This document shows positions 11,516-24,600 of a stretch of DNA of 64,000 nucleotides, one piece after another; the stretch's first letter is position 1, and every line of letters begins with the position of its first letter. The notes beneath the pieces are model-generated. The model had not been told where the DNA came from. It did not search any database and saw only the letters and a list, made by a program, of their open reading frames with translations. Source of the stretch: Cloeon dipterum (Eukaryota > Arthropoda > Insecta > Ephemeroptera > Baetidae); contig NC_088786.1 in assembly GCF_949628265.1 (NCBI RefSeq), forward strand, positions 19,923,681 through 19,987,680, in the 5' to 3' direction. The translations under genes and the position numbers were made by a program.

Positions 11516-11544
11516 GACTCTGCTGGCATTCTCCTTTCATACGT
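11516..11544 (-). promoter_or_regulatory. Adaptor 5' leader exon with two overlapping upstream ORFs
   Basis: An acceptor (TTGCAG) ends at 11545, so at least one leader intron exists. Two upstream ATGs, at 11540 and 11529 (first base, minus strand), open short frames ending at 11508 and 11494. Both run past the main ATG at 11515 in other frames. Overlapping upstream ORFs usually lower translation of the main frame. Confidence 0.55.
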
Positions 11545-12638
11545 CTGCAATTCAAAAAGTTTTTATTACATACCGATGCATAATTAACGAAATAAATTAA
11601 CGAGTGCTTCTCAAACGTAAATTAATATCTATACTTTCACTTTACATGTTTCAGCCCGTCGATTCCCTAGTACATAAACTAAAATTGTCGTTCAAAAATA
11701 CAACATGTTATGACGAATAGAACGTGTTTTACCTTTGTAATACCTCAAATGCATTTTAGTCAAACTGGTGAATGTTTGTCAGGATTGGAGAATTCCGACG
11801 GAAAAGTCAACACAACAAGTATGTAGTTCAGCGGGCACAGACAGATTTGAAGGGACGCGGACGCGCTGTGGAGGCTTTCAACTCGGAGATGATAATAACA
11901 ATGTCAGGAGTGCGCGGGGGTGGGACTGGGGAATGTCACGCCAGCAGAAGGGAAGCTTGGAAAAAATGCAGGGGGAACCGGAAAACGTGAGGACGGCAAC
12001 AAGCTGTGGATTAGTCACATCTTTCACTATACGTCGCCGCCACCATATTGTTATGTTTTATGCTCCTTTGTATGTACAGAAAATTCGTTCAGATACGATA
12101 AAACGCCATTTTTTTCATTTGTAAACAGATCATTTCAACTTATTTAAATGGCGTTTAAACTAGCCTTGCAAAATTAAGTATGAACCGGTATGAACAACCA
12201 GCACCGGTGGATATGGGTGATCCCGCCATGTTGTTTAAATTTGATTATTAGACACGCCCCTCTGTAATAGCTTTAAAGCTGCTCTTATGACGTCACATGG
12301 GACGTGCCTAGTACAATCATGGCGGATTCGCCAGTTCTTTATCTTTAAATTTTTGGTGGTGGCAAAACTTGAAAAGCACTCCGCGAGCGATGCCACCTGT
12401 AGGTCTAAATTGGAAGCGAACGCACCTCACTCGCCGTGTGGCGGGCTGGATTTCGGTACCCCCACAGTGCACGCAGCTCGGACTGAACACTCATTGCCGG
12501 TGCTCTAGTGCGGACAGTGTTAGTACGAATTGCTCGTCGCCGCCGACTGCACCGCACCGCACACGACACGTGCCAGACCACGCACGAGCCCTGCTCGCCA
12601 GTTTCAGGAACCGAGAGTTGTGATACACGGCCGCAACC
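11545..12638. promoter_or_regulatory. Head-to-head upstream region of adaptor and SDR genes
   Basis: About 1.1 kb between the adaptor leader and the SDR ATG. GC content rises toward 12400-12638, which probably includes the SDR 5' UTR and core promoter. No TATA box or defined start site could be fixed. I see no gene. Confidence 0.4.
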
Positions 12639-15600
12639 ATGTTCCAGGGTCTGGTCGACTTCCTCGTTTTCCTCATCCTCTCGGCGTACTATATCATCGA
12701 GTCGATCATCATCAACCTCATCCCGCGCCACTACAGGGCTGGATGGAGGGAGACCCTCAGGGGTGAAATCGCCCTCGTCACCGGGGGTGGCAATGGCATT
12801 GGCAGAACCCTCTGCAGCAAGTTGAGCAGGCTCGGGGCCACTGTCGTCATCTGGGACATCAACTCACAGGGTGAGTTATATTTTGTTTTTCCTCTTTATG
12901 TGAAATTTGTTTAAAAAATGGAAAAAGGGATTAGCTGTTCAAAAGACTCACCTTTTTACTATACGTTTAATTTAATCCCTTAGCATTTAAATCTCGTCAG
13001 ATTTTCTATCACTGCATATACTTAAAATTAATAAGCGCATTGTTTAGAATTGAATGGAGAATTTACTGTCCATTTAAACTCTTCTACAGTTCCACTTGAA
13101 ATATAATTAATGTGGTCATTAAATTTTTATTTTCTGATCAATATACGTTCCGCCGCTGAGCAACAATCTTTGCCCTATGATGATTAAAAGTTGATAAAAT
13201 AATCTCGAGTTCAAACACCAAACTGCGCTGCAATCTGAAAAGCTACTTGCTCTTGCTCTCTCAGAAATTATCACTATAGGAACCTCTAAATAGTCCAAAT
13301 AGCAGGTGTTATTATGCCAGATCAGTGACTGCTAACGCAATTTAGCAAGTGCCATAATATGCGAGTGACGCACAAAAATGGCTGGGGAATATTGGTCAAG
13401 TTTAATTTGCCGAACGTGAACAATATTGCAATCAACCGGTTTGGCTGCTCAACTTTTTTGCTGAAAATAACGCACGCTCGTTAAAAATTCTACATGCAGC
13501 TACCTTTCATTTCGTTCTGACGCTCGAATCAAAGACTGTATTGCGTGCGTTAATCACTCGCTTTTACAATTAGTTTTCTGTGTGAAAATTATAGCCATCA
13601 GTAAAGAAAAAATTATATGTTAAAACCTTTTCTTTAAATTAATTGTTTGAAATAAATCATCCAGAAAAATAAACTACCGCTCTTGGTTGTTAAACACTGT
13701 CCACTTCTACTTTGAACGATTTAAACCAAATTGTGTTTATTTAAAATGTTTTAATGGCCTTTTGTTAGGGCCATTGTTTTGGAGATTTCGTTGGTTCCTC
13801 AATCATTATATCTATCAGCTAACGCCTGTTCAGACTAAATTTAGAGCATTTTTGAGGCGACACCAGATTTTAAGCGGACTTTTGCTGCAAAAACCCGCAT
13901 ATCCTAAATGCCAGTGCATTAAGTATTCTCTTACCATTAGAATACAGTTAGTGCTAAAATTGACCAAGGGAGCACTGTCAGTTTTTTTAGCAACGTGGTT
14001 GTAAAGCAAACATATTTTTTCAAATGGCGAAGACCGTCTCCCAACTTGAAATCTTTCAAAGCTAAAAGTTACCCCAAAAAGTGGTATACACCGCTGGGTA
14101 CATCTTGACGAGAATAAATGAAAAATATGTTCAAGCGCTGGAAATTTTGGAGAAAATTGGCATTGGAAAAATTTGATTTTTTTATCGTAGCAGGGCTCTC
14201 TTTTGGTTATTGCAGTCAAAACTAACAATTTGATCCACTGGTCATTGTTGCCAACAGTTAAAATAATTTTCAACTGTCCTGTATAAATCGAATTTAAATA
14301 TGTATATATCTTTTACTAATCTGAAATGAGCCATTGAGACGTATCAATTTCATTAAAATTTAAAACTAAAAAACTGCCAGAGAATAATATTTCAGTCCTA
14401 GGAACAAAACTAATCACGCGGGAAAATAAGACAGGGATATGAATAATTTCCCAACAAGAGCAGCAGCAGTAATAATTATACAAGATTCTGCTTGGGCCAA
14501 GGCTGCGACGGTGAGAAAAGAGGCGAAAATGCGGCAAACTGGCCCGACATCTCGCTAGAGTCACTTTCTCGCGCGCGGCTGCTGCTGGCCGGGACGACGA
14601 GTTCGCGCCGCGCCAGTTGTATAACACTTGTCCAAATATCCTACCAGAGAAGTGGTAAGGGGCCAAGGTTATGGGCGAAGAAATTCGGACGACGAAACTC
14701 GCGCGTTACATCACCTGGCCGCTGACCACTCTGCACTACCATTTCGCCAGTCAGCTCACAATATTTGATCTAGCGACGATCGCCACCGCTTGTTCTCACT
14801 TATGGTGTTGGACACACTCAATAATCGTCAGGGCTGGTAAAAACCTTGATTTTCTGAAAAAATTCCACTATTGCAAAAACCGTTTGTTCTTTGCGGGCTT
14901 CACGGTTACAAATAAATGTAATTTTTGGCAATAAAAAAAATATTGTGCCCCTCATGGTTTCACAAAATGCTGTTGTTTTCTACAAATTTCAAGCGGACTG
15001 AAACTGCAAGATTCTTGTTGAAAATGCATAAAAGAGTTGAGTTAAAACCAAAAATTGAGGTAGAGCGCTGTAAAAAATGTTGCAGATAAGAGATAAGTGT
15101 CTGCAAAGTTAGCACGATTTTCAAACGGTACAATGAGGTATTTCTCCCTACTTGAAATAATATTTTATCTCTCGACAACATAGAGCTTCATCAAAAGGTT
15201 TCTTGACGAGAAATCAAAATCTGCCGAGAAAAAGTGGTCAAGCGCTGTAAGTTTTGGAGAAAATTGGAAAATTTTGAATTTTTTCTGCAGCAAAACTCTC
15301 AATAATTCAATTTTTTTACCGGTTCCAATCTTCTTCAAGTAACGTTTATTTGTACGCTCTCTCACAATGGCTTTGACACTTAAGAGATAAAATTATGTTG
15401 ACCAAAAGATAATGCACTCCTGTTCCTACTAACTGTGACGTTGATAGAGTATCTTGTACTTCCTCCGTTACCTTTTATCGTTTTTCCCGACAAACTAACG
15501 ACTTAACACGGAACAGGAAATAGAAAAATCACGTTGAACCTGATTTGAGCTATATTGACCTCAGGTTTGAAGAGTCGTAATCGACTTAATTCAAGTGTCC

Positions 15601-18600
15601 GTCCCAACGCACACCTTATCTGATGTGTTCACTCTCACTCGCAAAGTCAGTATGCTGCGTAACCTTGGAAGCGCAAGCCGTTTTGATAAGCCTCGCTATT
15701 ATCATTGTGAACTTTGCTTTCGTTCTGCCGCTCTGCTGCCATGGTTGCCCAACGGGGAGCCGGCGTCGCGGATAATATTGCATAATAAAAAGGGGGGTTT
15801 GCGACAATCAATCAAAAACCAAGTCTCATTAAATGTCAAACAATTCAGAGGCGAGTAGTCATTTTTGTCTCGGACACACCATGCAGATCTCTGATCAAGA
15901 CATATTGCCGGTTAATACGCAAATGAAATTTAGGGAGTGTCGGGACTAATCCGGCCGCAGGCACTGTATAGCAGAATGAATATACAATTAGTTCGGCCCA
16001 CGACTCCTCTCCAAGAAGCCCACTCAGCTCGCCTTTCTTTCGCATTTTAAACAGCTAACATTTTTATATTTTAATAATATGAGGATTTGATAGTGAGATC
16101 TCCACGAAGAGGAGCCAACAGAAATGCTCATTTTTTATTGAAAAGAAATGTTTATTTTTGAACATTCGGAGTCCAGCCAACTCAGACGAATTAACAGCAG
16201 TTGGAGCTTACTCACTCAGCTGCAAACATATAAAAGATAGTCATTTGTGTTAAAAAAATAAATCTTTAAAATAAAATAATCCAAGGAGAAAAGCCATTTT
16301 TTTAACTTAAATTACGAAGTAGCTGGGTCCACAGTCTTAAAATTTAAGTTTGGAGCAAAATACGTAATCATCAATTCAAGTTCGATCAGTCTGGTACCAT
16401 TTTGGTGCATTCATTTAGTGCCAAAATTACCATCAAAATATTTTAGATAAATACAATTTATCCACATAAATAAATAATCGTTAAAAAAATCAATCACATT
16501 ACGTTTATGCTTTCAGAACACATTTTCTTGCACATTTCTTTAATTAGACGAATTTACAGCTCTCCAATCAGTAATGACGTAATTCAAAGATAAAATATGG
16601 GCTAAAGAAAAATATATTATTAAGGATCTTTAGATTTTAAAATAATTTAACCAACTTACAACTTTACGTCATCAGATTTGATTCAATTGTCTCAAACTGT
16701 TAATTACCCATCAGAAACAATTTTATTACTTCTCAATCTATATAGATCTCCTTTTTTATGTGCTGCTTCAGCGAGTCTGGCGCTTGAAGAAATCGTGATT
16801 GCAGCTCTGTAAAGATCAATCGATCCCTGTGCCATTTAATTAATTGCCGCACCACGCTAAGCAGAGACGCTTTGCAAATACCACTTTCTAGGCACTTGAC
16901 ATAGAAAAGGCAGATGACCCAGGACAACATAAACCTGTGTCTTGCTAATTTGATAATAAATATACAGCCCAAAACACCCGCCGCTTCAGTGCCTTCAGTG
17001 GTCCAAGGTCGGTATACTTATTTGCAATTTAGTATGGCTAGACAAATACGCACTTTTTCGGCCTTGCCCGCAGCTGTGTCAATTCCAAAATTTTTTGTTG
17101 TGTTTGAAGAAGTAACTGTGCCTAGCCGCTGTTCGTTCGACACAAAAGTGATTTGTTCTTCTTAAAACTCCACGAATTAATCTGTCATTACAGAGTTAAG
17201 AAATTGCTCACGGCTATTTTCACACATTTGATGAGTTTGCTAGATAGTCTGACGTAATAGACTCTAAAAGGTTTTTATTTCGTACATTTTATTGTCCGGA
17301 AAACCCGCCAAAAAAATAAAGTGGAGCCTTACAGGCCAACAGTTAAGAACATTTTGCGTTGTTGGCTGTAGCAAGTTGTTCATTGAGTCTACCCAAGGTA
17401 TACATATTTAGAATTTAGCAACAGTTTATCTCTATGATGTTGAATAATTTCATATTTTGCTGAATTTCTCGAAAAATTAAAGGGTTCATCTATTTCGCTT
17501 GATTTCGATCCGCTCTCGTCGCGATCTATCCAACTGTGTGCAAAATATGAGGAAAGTCTTTCCTTCTTGGGAAATTAATCATGATTTTAAAGCAGGAGAC
17601 AGTGCTCGCCGCTTGATTACCAAGCATACTTTGTACCCAGTTTAAACAGCAAACTGGGAAATTTTAGTTCTTTCCGTTCTTTCCCAATTTTTAAAGAGTT
17701 ATTTCAAAGTAAAAGTATAATGGATTTTTTTACAATCTTTCTGTACAGCTTAACTTGAAAATTTGATAGATACTAGATAAGAAAACACAATTTAACCCTC
17801 CAAATTACGATTGAATGTTTGGAAATTATCTCGAGTCTTGATCGAAATAGAAGTATTAATGGAAGACGTGTTTTCTCCTGCTGGAAGTAGATTGGCTAAA
17901 ATGTGTGTGTGTAAATGCCAACGCGAGGAGAGACTGCAATGAGAGTCTTTTGTGTCGCGCGCTCGCTTTTTGTTCGACTGCAGCGCGCAGGTAACAGGAC
18001 TTTCTTTACACCTTGCAGTGAGTGAAACGAACGGAGCAGCGCGGGCTGTGAATAATAGGAATTCTGTTGAAAAGAAGCTGAGAAATATTTGCAAACTCAT
18101 CGTTGCACCAACAATTGCTTTTCCCAACGCGAGAAGAGTGTCCTGGAATCGCAATTTGGGACATCTGTGCAGAGACATAGTTTCTGTTGCGAAATTTTTG
18201 CTAAAAAAAACCTGCAGAACAGACTGAATGGATGTAATAGAAATAGTTTTTTACTCTCTCAACGATGCCGGGGCTATAAAATATAACTGCTCCATTTTAC
18301 ATGGCATGGCTGTTGGCTTAAATTTTCAAAAGAATAATTTAGTTTGATGGAGAAAAATTAACTGGACGAGGAAACCTTTCGTAAATTTTAATAAGTAATA
18401 AAATTAATGATAAATAATAAATTTACAAAAGGGAGACAGTGCTCGCCTCTTGATTAGCAGGAAAACTTTGGAGCCGATTTTTAAACGTCGGCCTGTCAAT
18501 ATTTTAACTCTTTCCCGTTCATTCATTTGAAATGTTTTGCAAAACCTCTTGTATTGACTGACGTAGTTAAGGCTCGGACTGAAGCAAAATGGCACACTAT

Positions 18601-21600
18601 TTAAAATCCAGGTGCAATTAGTTGTGTTGAAAACTGCGTGCCTGTCGTCACTCGGGTTGCTGTAATTTTCAAGTCTGTGCTGCAAATCGGCTTATAATAA
18701 TTTCATTACAGTTTGCACATAAATCTGGCGTCGTAGTTATGGAATGATTACGGTGGTTGTGCTGGATTACTTCTCTCGCCAGCACTTTTGTAATTGCGGC
18801 AAATCTCTCTGAGTGAGCAAATTGTGCAAGAAGTACTGCAGCCGCCTCAGAAAGAAACACTGACTGAGACTTGAGTGGGTTTACGTACACGTATCTCGAA
18901 AGATGCATTTGCGTTGGGCCGGCGTAATAATTATATTAAGTGAGTGCGTGCGGAGTGAGCGAATATGTGTACGAACGCGCGCGCGGTGCATTTCATACAC
19001 CTCTCTCTCTCTCTCTCTTGCGCTGTTGCATTTGAGGTCAGGTGCACTCCAGAGAGTCTGCAAAGCAGGAAGTCTCGAACGAGGACACAATAATATTGCA
19101 TTTTACTTCTCACACTTGACATTTATCCTGTTGAAAATTCAAATGTCACATAGTTTAATTTTAAAAATGTAATAATTGCTTCCAAATTTATCATTCTAAA
19201 TTTATGGTTTTGTTATGTTAAAATTCCAGCCAATACAGATGAAAATTATCGGCTGGTGCTCGTTCAAGTATTAAGTGCATCAGAATTTAATGAAATATAA
19301 CGGATTGTAAATTTCAGAATTTGCCAAATTTCTCGAAAAAATAAACGTTTATCGGCACTGATTTTTCGTTTTGGATTTTTCAAAAAAAGTTGGATTTTTC
19401 GCTTCGCAATCTATCCTATCCAACAGTGTGCGAGCTATGAGGAAAATTTCAATTCTGTTGAAATAAATCATGATTTTCAATAAGGAGACAAAGTCCGCCG
19501 CTTGATTAGCATGCAAACTTAAAGAAGATGATTTTTTTCAGAAATTTATGCTGCAACCTAGGAATATTTTAGCTTCATCTCAATTTACAAAATTTACAAT
19601 ATTTTTTTCTGAAAATTTGCAATGCCCACTTGAAATTTGATTATCAATTAGGAAATAGGAAAGAAAAAATGCAGCCAATTTGCCCGAATTTCTACCATTC
19701 AAAGGTGCCTTTCAATGCGATTGTAACTTTTGATGCCATGCAGCATGTGCAGGGTTTGCGTCCTAGATGCCGACTTTTCATTCCGATAGAGAGAGTGTGT
19801 CGGTCTAAAGCGAGCCTGCTGTTGCTGCTATTAGCCTACCGGCGCATTCAAGATGCTGCTGCTGCAATTGGTTCTATTTAAAAAAAGACGGAGAGCATCT
19901 GACGACGACTTAGAAAATACACACTCGCAGGCAGCTACGTTAATTTCTCTTGTTCAAGTACCGTTCCTTGCTGCTGCTGGATGTTTTACATTCACTATGA
20001 GCGGCTGTCGGAAGTCGGCGTTACGCGCAATTAGGGAAACGGCTGGGCACGAATTCCAACCGGTGGAAAATGGGGAATTTATTGAGCGTGCACTCTGTAT
20101 TAGAAAATCTAAATATGTAAATCATGAATTTCGAAGAAATGAAACTGTTTTATTTTTGAATAATTAAAGGATAAAATTAAATCGTCATCTTTCATCCAGC
20201 CCGAAATTCTATTCTCTTCAAAAATAAAATAAAAAAAGGGGGAAAACTCTACTCTTGCTCTATTTTTTATTACCTTTACAACTGCAGCCAATTCAGAAAA
20301 ATTATCAGCCAGGACTGGCTCAGCAGCTAATTTTGCAAAACAGGTAAACAGATTAATCCAAGAGGAGAATAATACATTATTCTTCTTATGCATTTTTTCT
20401 AGCAGCATAAATAATTCTCACGCTGCCAGACTGTTTATTTTCTTTAGCAAATGAACTGCCTTCAAATGGCACGCTACCAACCGAGTCATGTCACAAGATG
20501 ATTAATTTCTTGTACAATATCAAGAAAGATGGACCGCTATACATGGGCGGAGTCGCGCGAATCTCGCTGATTGACACCGAGCTGCCGTCGCACACCTGTT
20601 GAATCGCGAAATGAGTCTGTCAAACTGAAACCCCCAGCTGCGCAGACCGCAGATACACAAACCGCAATCGAATTGTTCCCATCAGCATAAACGTTTTATT
20701 AGAAATATTTTTTCACTCACTCCTTCGAAACTTGGCACAGTTTTAACAGTCAATAAGGAGACACACAGCAAACAAAGGTAGCGAGGTGCGAACGGAGCCC
20801 ACAATAAAAGGCGGCAATGTCAATGCTGAAGCGAAAGCAAATAGATGTACGCACACACGGCTGCTGACCCTTTGCTCACAGCCTCTTGCTTGGTGCAAAT
20901 GAAAGTGCATTTTTGCATCAGAGCGAGAACCAGGCAGGAAGAAACCAGTCCGAGTTGTTTCCCCACACTTCACTAAGGCAATATACTCGATTTTTCACGT
21001 CTTACGTTTGTTAAAGTGGATAAATACAGAGTAAAAATCGATATTTGAATTGAAGAATATTAAATTTACACTATGCAGTAATCAAATTTAGATTGGGTTT
21101 CAGATTTTGCCAAGTTCCTCGAAAAAATTAAGCAGTATTGTCAATGATTTTTCGCTTGAATTTGATTCCCTTCGTTACGATCTTTTCAACGGTGAGCGAA
21201 ATAAATACTGATTTTCAATAAGGAGACGATGATTAGAGTGCAAACGTTGTATCAGTTTTCTCATAAATTTAAATGACAACCTGGAAAAATTTTAATCCTT
21301 CCCAAATACATTTAGAGTTAAGATATTTTTTTCAGAATTTGCTTATTCAAATATTAACTTTAAATCGGAGCTCTTGTATACCCAGAAATAAAAATCAATG
21401 AAGAATTTTTATTCAACCTCTTAGAACTTTTCTGCAGTGTCATATATCAAATTATTTTGGATGATTGGCCGCTCCACTGACTCATTTTGCTCGAGTGAAT
21501 CTGTTTGCAATAATAGACTGAAAGGGAGAATGAGCACAAGAGCAGTTTCTCTATCTGGGAGATGCACTTTCATGATGCTATTGCGAGAGTTTCATTTCTT

Positions 21601-24600
21601 GACATTATTAATTTGCATCAGCAGAGAGTAATGAAAGCGACTTGACCACAAACTCTTCCTCGCGCTGACTAACAAGTGTAAAAACTTCGGTTTAACGCTC
21701 TTTACTCCATATGGGAGAGTCTTAGGTAATTTCTTTCAAAAGAAACTTTTATCGAAAAAAGTAAGTCATAAGTTCAGTTATTTCCTGTAATGTTTCGGTA
21801 AAATTCACAGGATATTTTTTTGTCAACTGTCTGCTCTTCTGACCAGCTGATTCTTTGAGCGCAGTAAGTCTCGCGGTGTTGGTGACCTTAAAAATCAACA
21901 AAACAAACTGGGCTGCGTATACCTTCGCTTGAAACTCGACCCGGTGAATAACACGGTGACACTTTTAAGCGCGGAGACAGTATTTTCAACATCGCGGCCG
22001 CAGCGGCGGCGGGTGAGAGTGATTAAACTCTTTAGAAAAATCAAACGTGTTTCTCTTTTCCCGGCCGTGACGTGAGTTTGGAGCAGCGTAATCGCTCTCA
22101 TCAGGCAATATTGTTCAAAGAAAAGTGCATTGTAACGGACAACTTTCGATGAATAGATTGTATTTTTTTTCTCCCTGGGGGCACTTTACTCTTTTGTTGT
22201 CCTCCGGCGGCGGATGAAATGATAGAAGACTCGTTATTTCTATTTCCCCATACGCAAGGTGACTTCCTAGCTAGGTATAACACGTGTAGAGAATAAGGTA
22301 TCACAGGAAGGAAACAGAGCTAATCTTTTAATCCGCACGATTTATTGCCTCTTCCCGAGAAGCGATTATTTGCTATTTACAACTACTCGATGATAATAAT
22401 TTCTAATAAGGCCAGCAGGAATTGCGAGGGTATAATTGCAAGACCAGTCGAACGCACTTTAATTGTGAGTCCTGGTTGCTGGCTCGTGGAGCGTCAGCCA
22501 GTCGGCCATCCACTCGACTGCACTCTTCGGTTTCACTTGTTCCAGTTGCAGCAGGCCGGCGAGCACAATCGTCGCCAGTTCAGACTCGAGGAAGGCGCGA
22601 GACTTGGACTCGGTAATCGTGGTCATGAGTTGGTTGGCTGCGAATTTTTTTTGTTCAAACTGGTTTCTAAAAACTCCCTTGGAAAACTATCACTTCTTGC
22701 AATTTTTATCAAGAAAATGTTAAGCACAAAGGCATCCTAATTGTAACCAACTCAAAAGCACCTCTGATTTAATCCTTGACAAAAATTAAGCACATATCAC
22801 GCAATTATAGAACTTTCAAGCCTCATTTTAAAACTGTCTAAATCGCTTATGAATCCTGTAAACTAACCTATAAAACGCGTAAAATTGTTTACAACGTCAT
22901 TTAAAATATGATTTTATACCCTTTTTCACATGATTTTTTAATTAAATTAAAAAATGATACTTTGCAACCAGTTGGTTATAAAATTTTACCCATTTTATTT
23001 TACCTTTCAACTCATTTTTGAAAAGAATTAAAATGTAAAAATAACGCTCGGAAAAGACAGTTTAAACCCTTCTAAAAATGTCGTAAACAGTGTAGGAAAT
23101 ATTCCGAATCTTGCTGTTTCATTACCCGAAACAGACTGTCCCTCTCAGGTTGCAACTGAGATAAAAATCTTAAATTCGTCTTGTCATTTTGACGAAAATT
23201 GTTTATTTCCCTAGTTTCTTTTAGAATACTTTAAACATTTAAATTTATTTCTATTGGACCTATCAGAAGCAAATTTTTCAAATTAGAATGATTTTTGCAA
23301 TTTTGACTTGCTTATTTCACGGTTTTGATACTCACATTGGAAATAGTGATCACTGATGTCTTGTAAAACGCTCCGCTTGGTCAGGTCTTCGCCAAAAGCC
23401 TCGGTGAGACGTTTCTCGAATTTCCACTCGTGGAAGGCTCGCTAAATCGAAGAAGAATGTTGAAAATCAAGTGTTTACCGTAATGCAAGTAATTCAGGTA
23501 ATTCATAAGAAAGAGTTGACGTAATTAAAAAAACTTGCTCCTGTAGAAATAGGAAAGTAAAAGCAGTCGCGAGCTAGGCGGAGGAGGAAATAATATAATT
23601 AGGCCAGGTCAAACGATCTGCTTGCAATGAAGTGTGGAAATTCATTACGAGCCTATTGTAAAATTTTTCCATTAAGTCTAGCAACCTTTTTCATGTTAAA
23701 TTTACCAGAGGCTTGAAACGGACACAGCACTCGAACGGGTCAACCTCGCTGCAACTGAGTGCGTTGAAAGACATAATGAAATAATTTTAGCAATTAGCAG
23801 CAGGCTATCGGGATTGCACTCCAATTTAGATGACCTATTTAGCGGCTGGCCATTGTGGGTGTGCGTTGTTAGGGAAACAGATAAACAAAGTGGAAAGCAG
23901 GCCCACGCATTCGCATTCTAGCCGGCTGCACGCGTCTCGCTTCATTATTATCGCCGTTATCAGCGCGTCCAAATCGGATTCATTCCACGAAGCCATTATT
24001 CATACAGCACCATAACACTGAATATCATTCATTTGACAAAATTTGAAGGATGGCTAACAAGTTCATACCAAAATAGTCTTGGTAAATTCAGAGAGCTGAT
24101 GAATTTTTCATTTTTTTAATAATCTGAAAAGTTTATTCTCCAAAATTTCCCTGAAAAGCTGTTTTAAATTTGACTCGCATTTATACCAGCAAGTTATCAG
24201 CCCGTAAAATAATTTTGAAACAGCCAAAATAAAGCTTGATTTTATGAAAACTATCTTAGACAAATTTAAAACTCTACTACGAGCCGTTACATTTCTGCAT
24301 GCTATTTTCCCATCCCAGAATACTTTTCTGTGTGAAAGTGTTGAAAAAATCACGAATGTTTGAAAATTGCACATCATTTGATTCATATCTTACTGACATA
24401 GAGGAGATTCCAATCATGTTAAGTTTATTAAAATCTAACCACTTTTCAATCAATTATGGCAGTGCATTATATACGGAGGCATCGATCTAGCTATAAATAA
24501 CGGGGACTATTCCTTTGGTTAATCGTCATGTTTTTCCTTATTAAAAGTGGTGTAAGAAAAAAAATTAAAGTTTCCTGTGCTGCGCATCTTGCAACAGACG

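Noticed and set aside
17792-18178. 128-codon open stretch on the minus strand in SDR intron 1
   Set aside because: It adjoins repeat R1 copy 1 and has no domain-like features or conserved motif.
20743-20760. GTCAATAAGGAGACACAC as an eighth R1 copy
   Set aside because: Only the AATAAGGAGACA word matches; the flanking blocks are absent.
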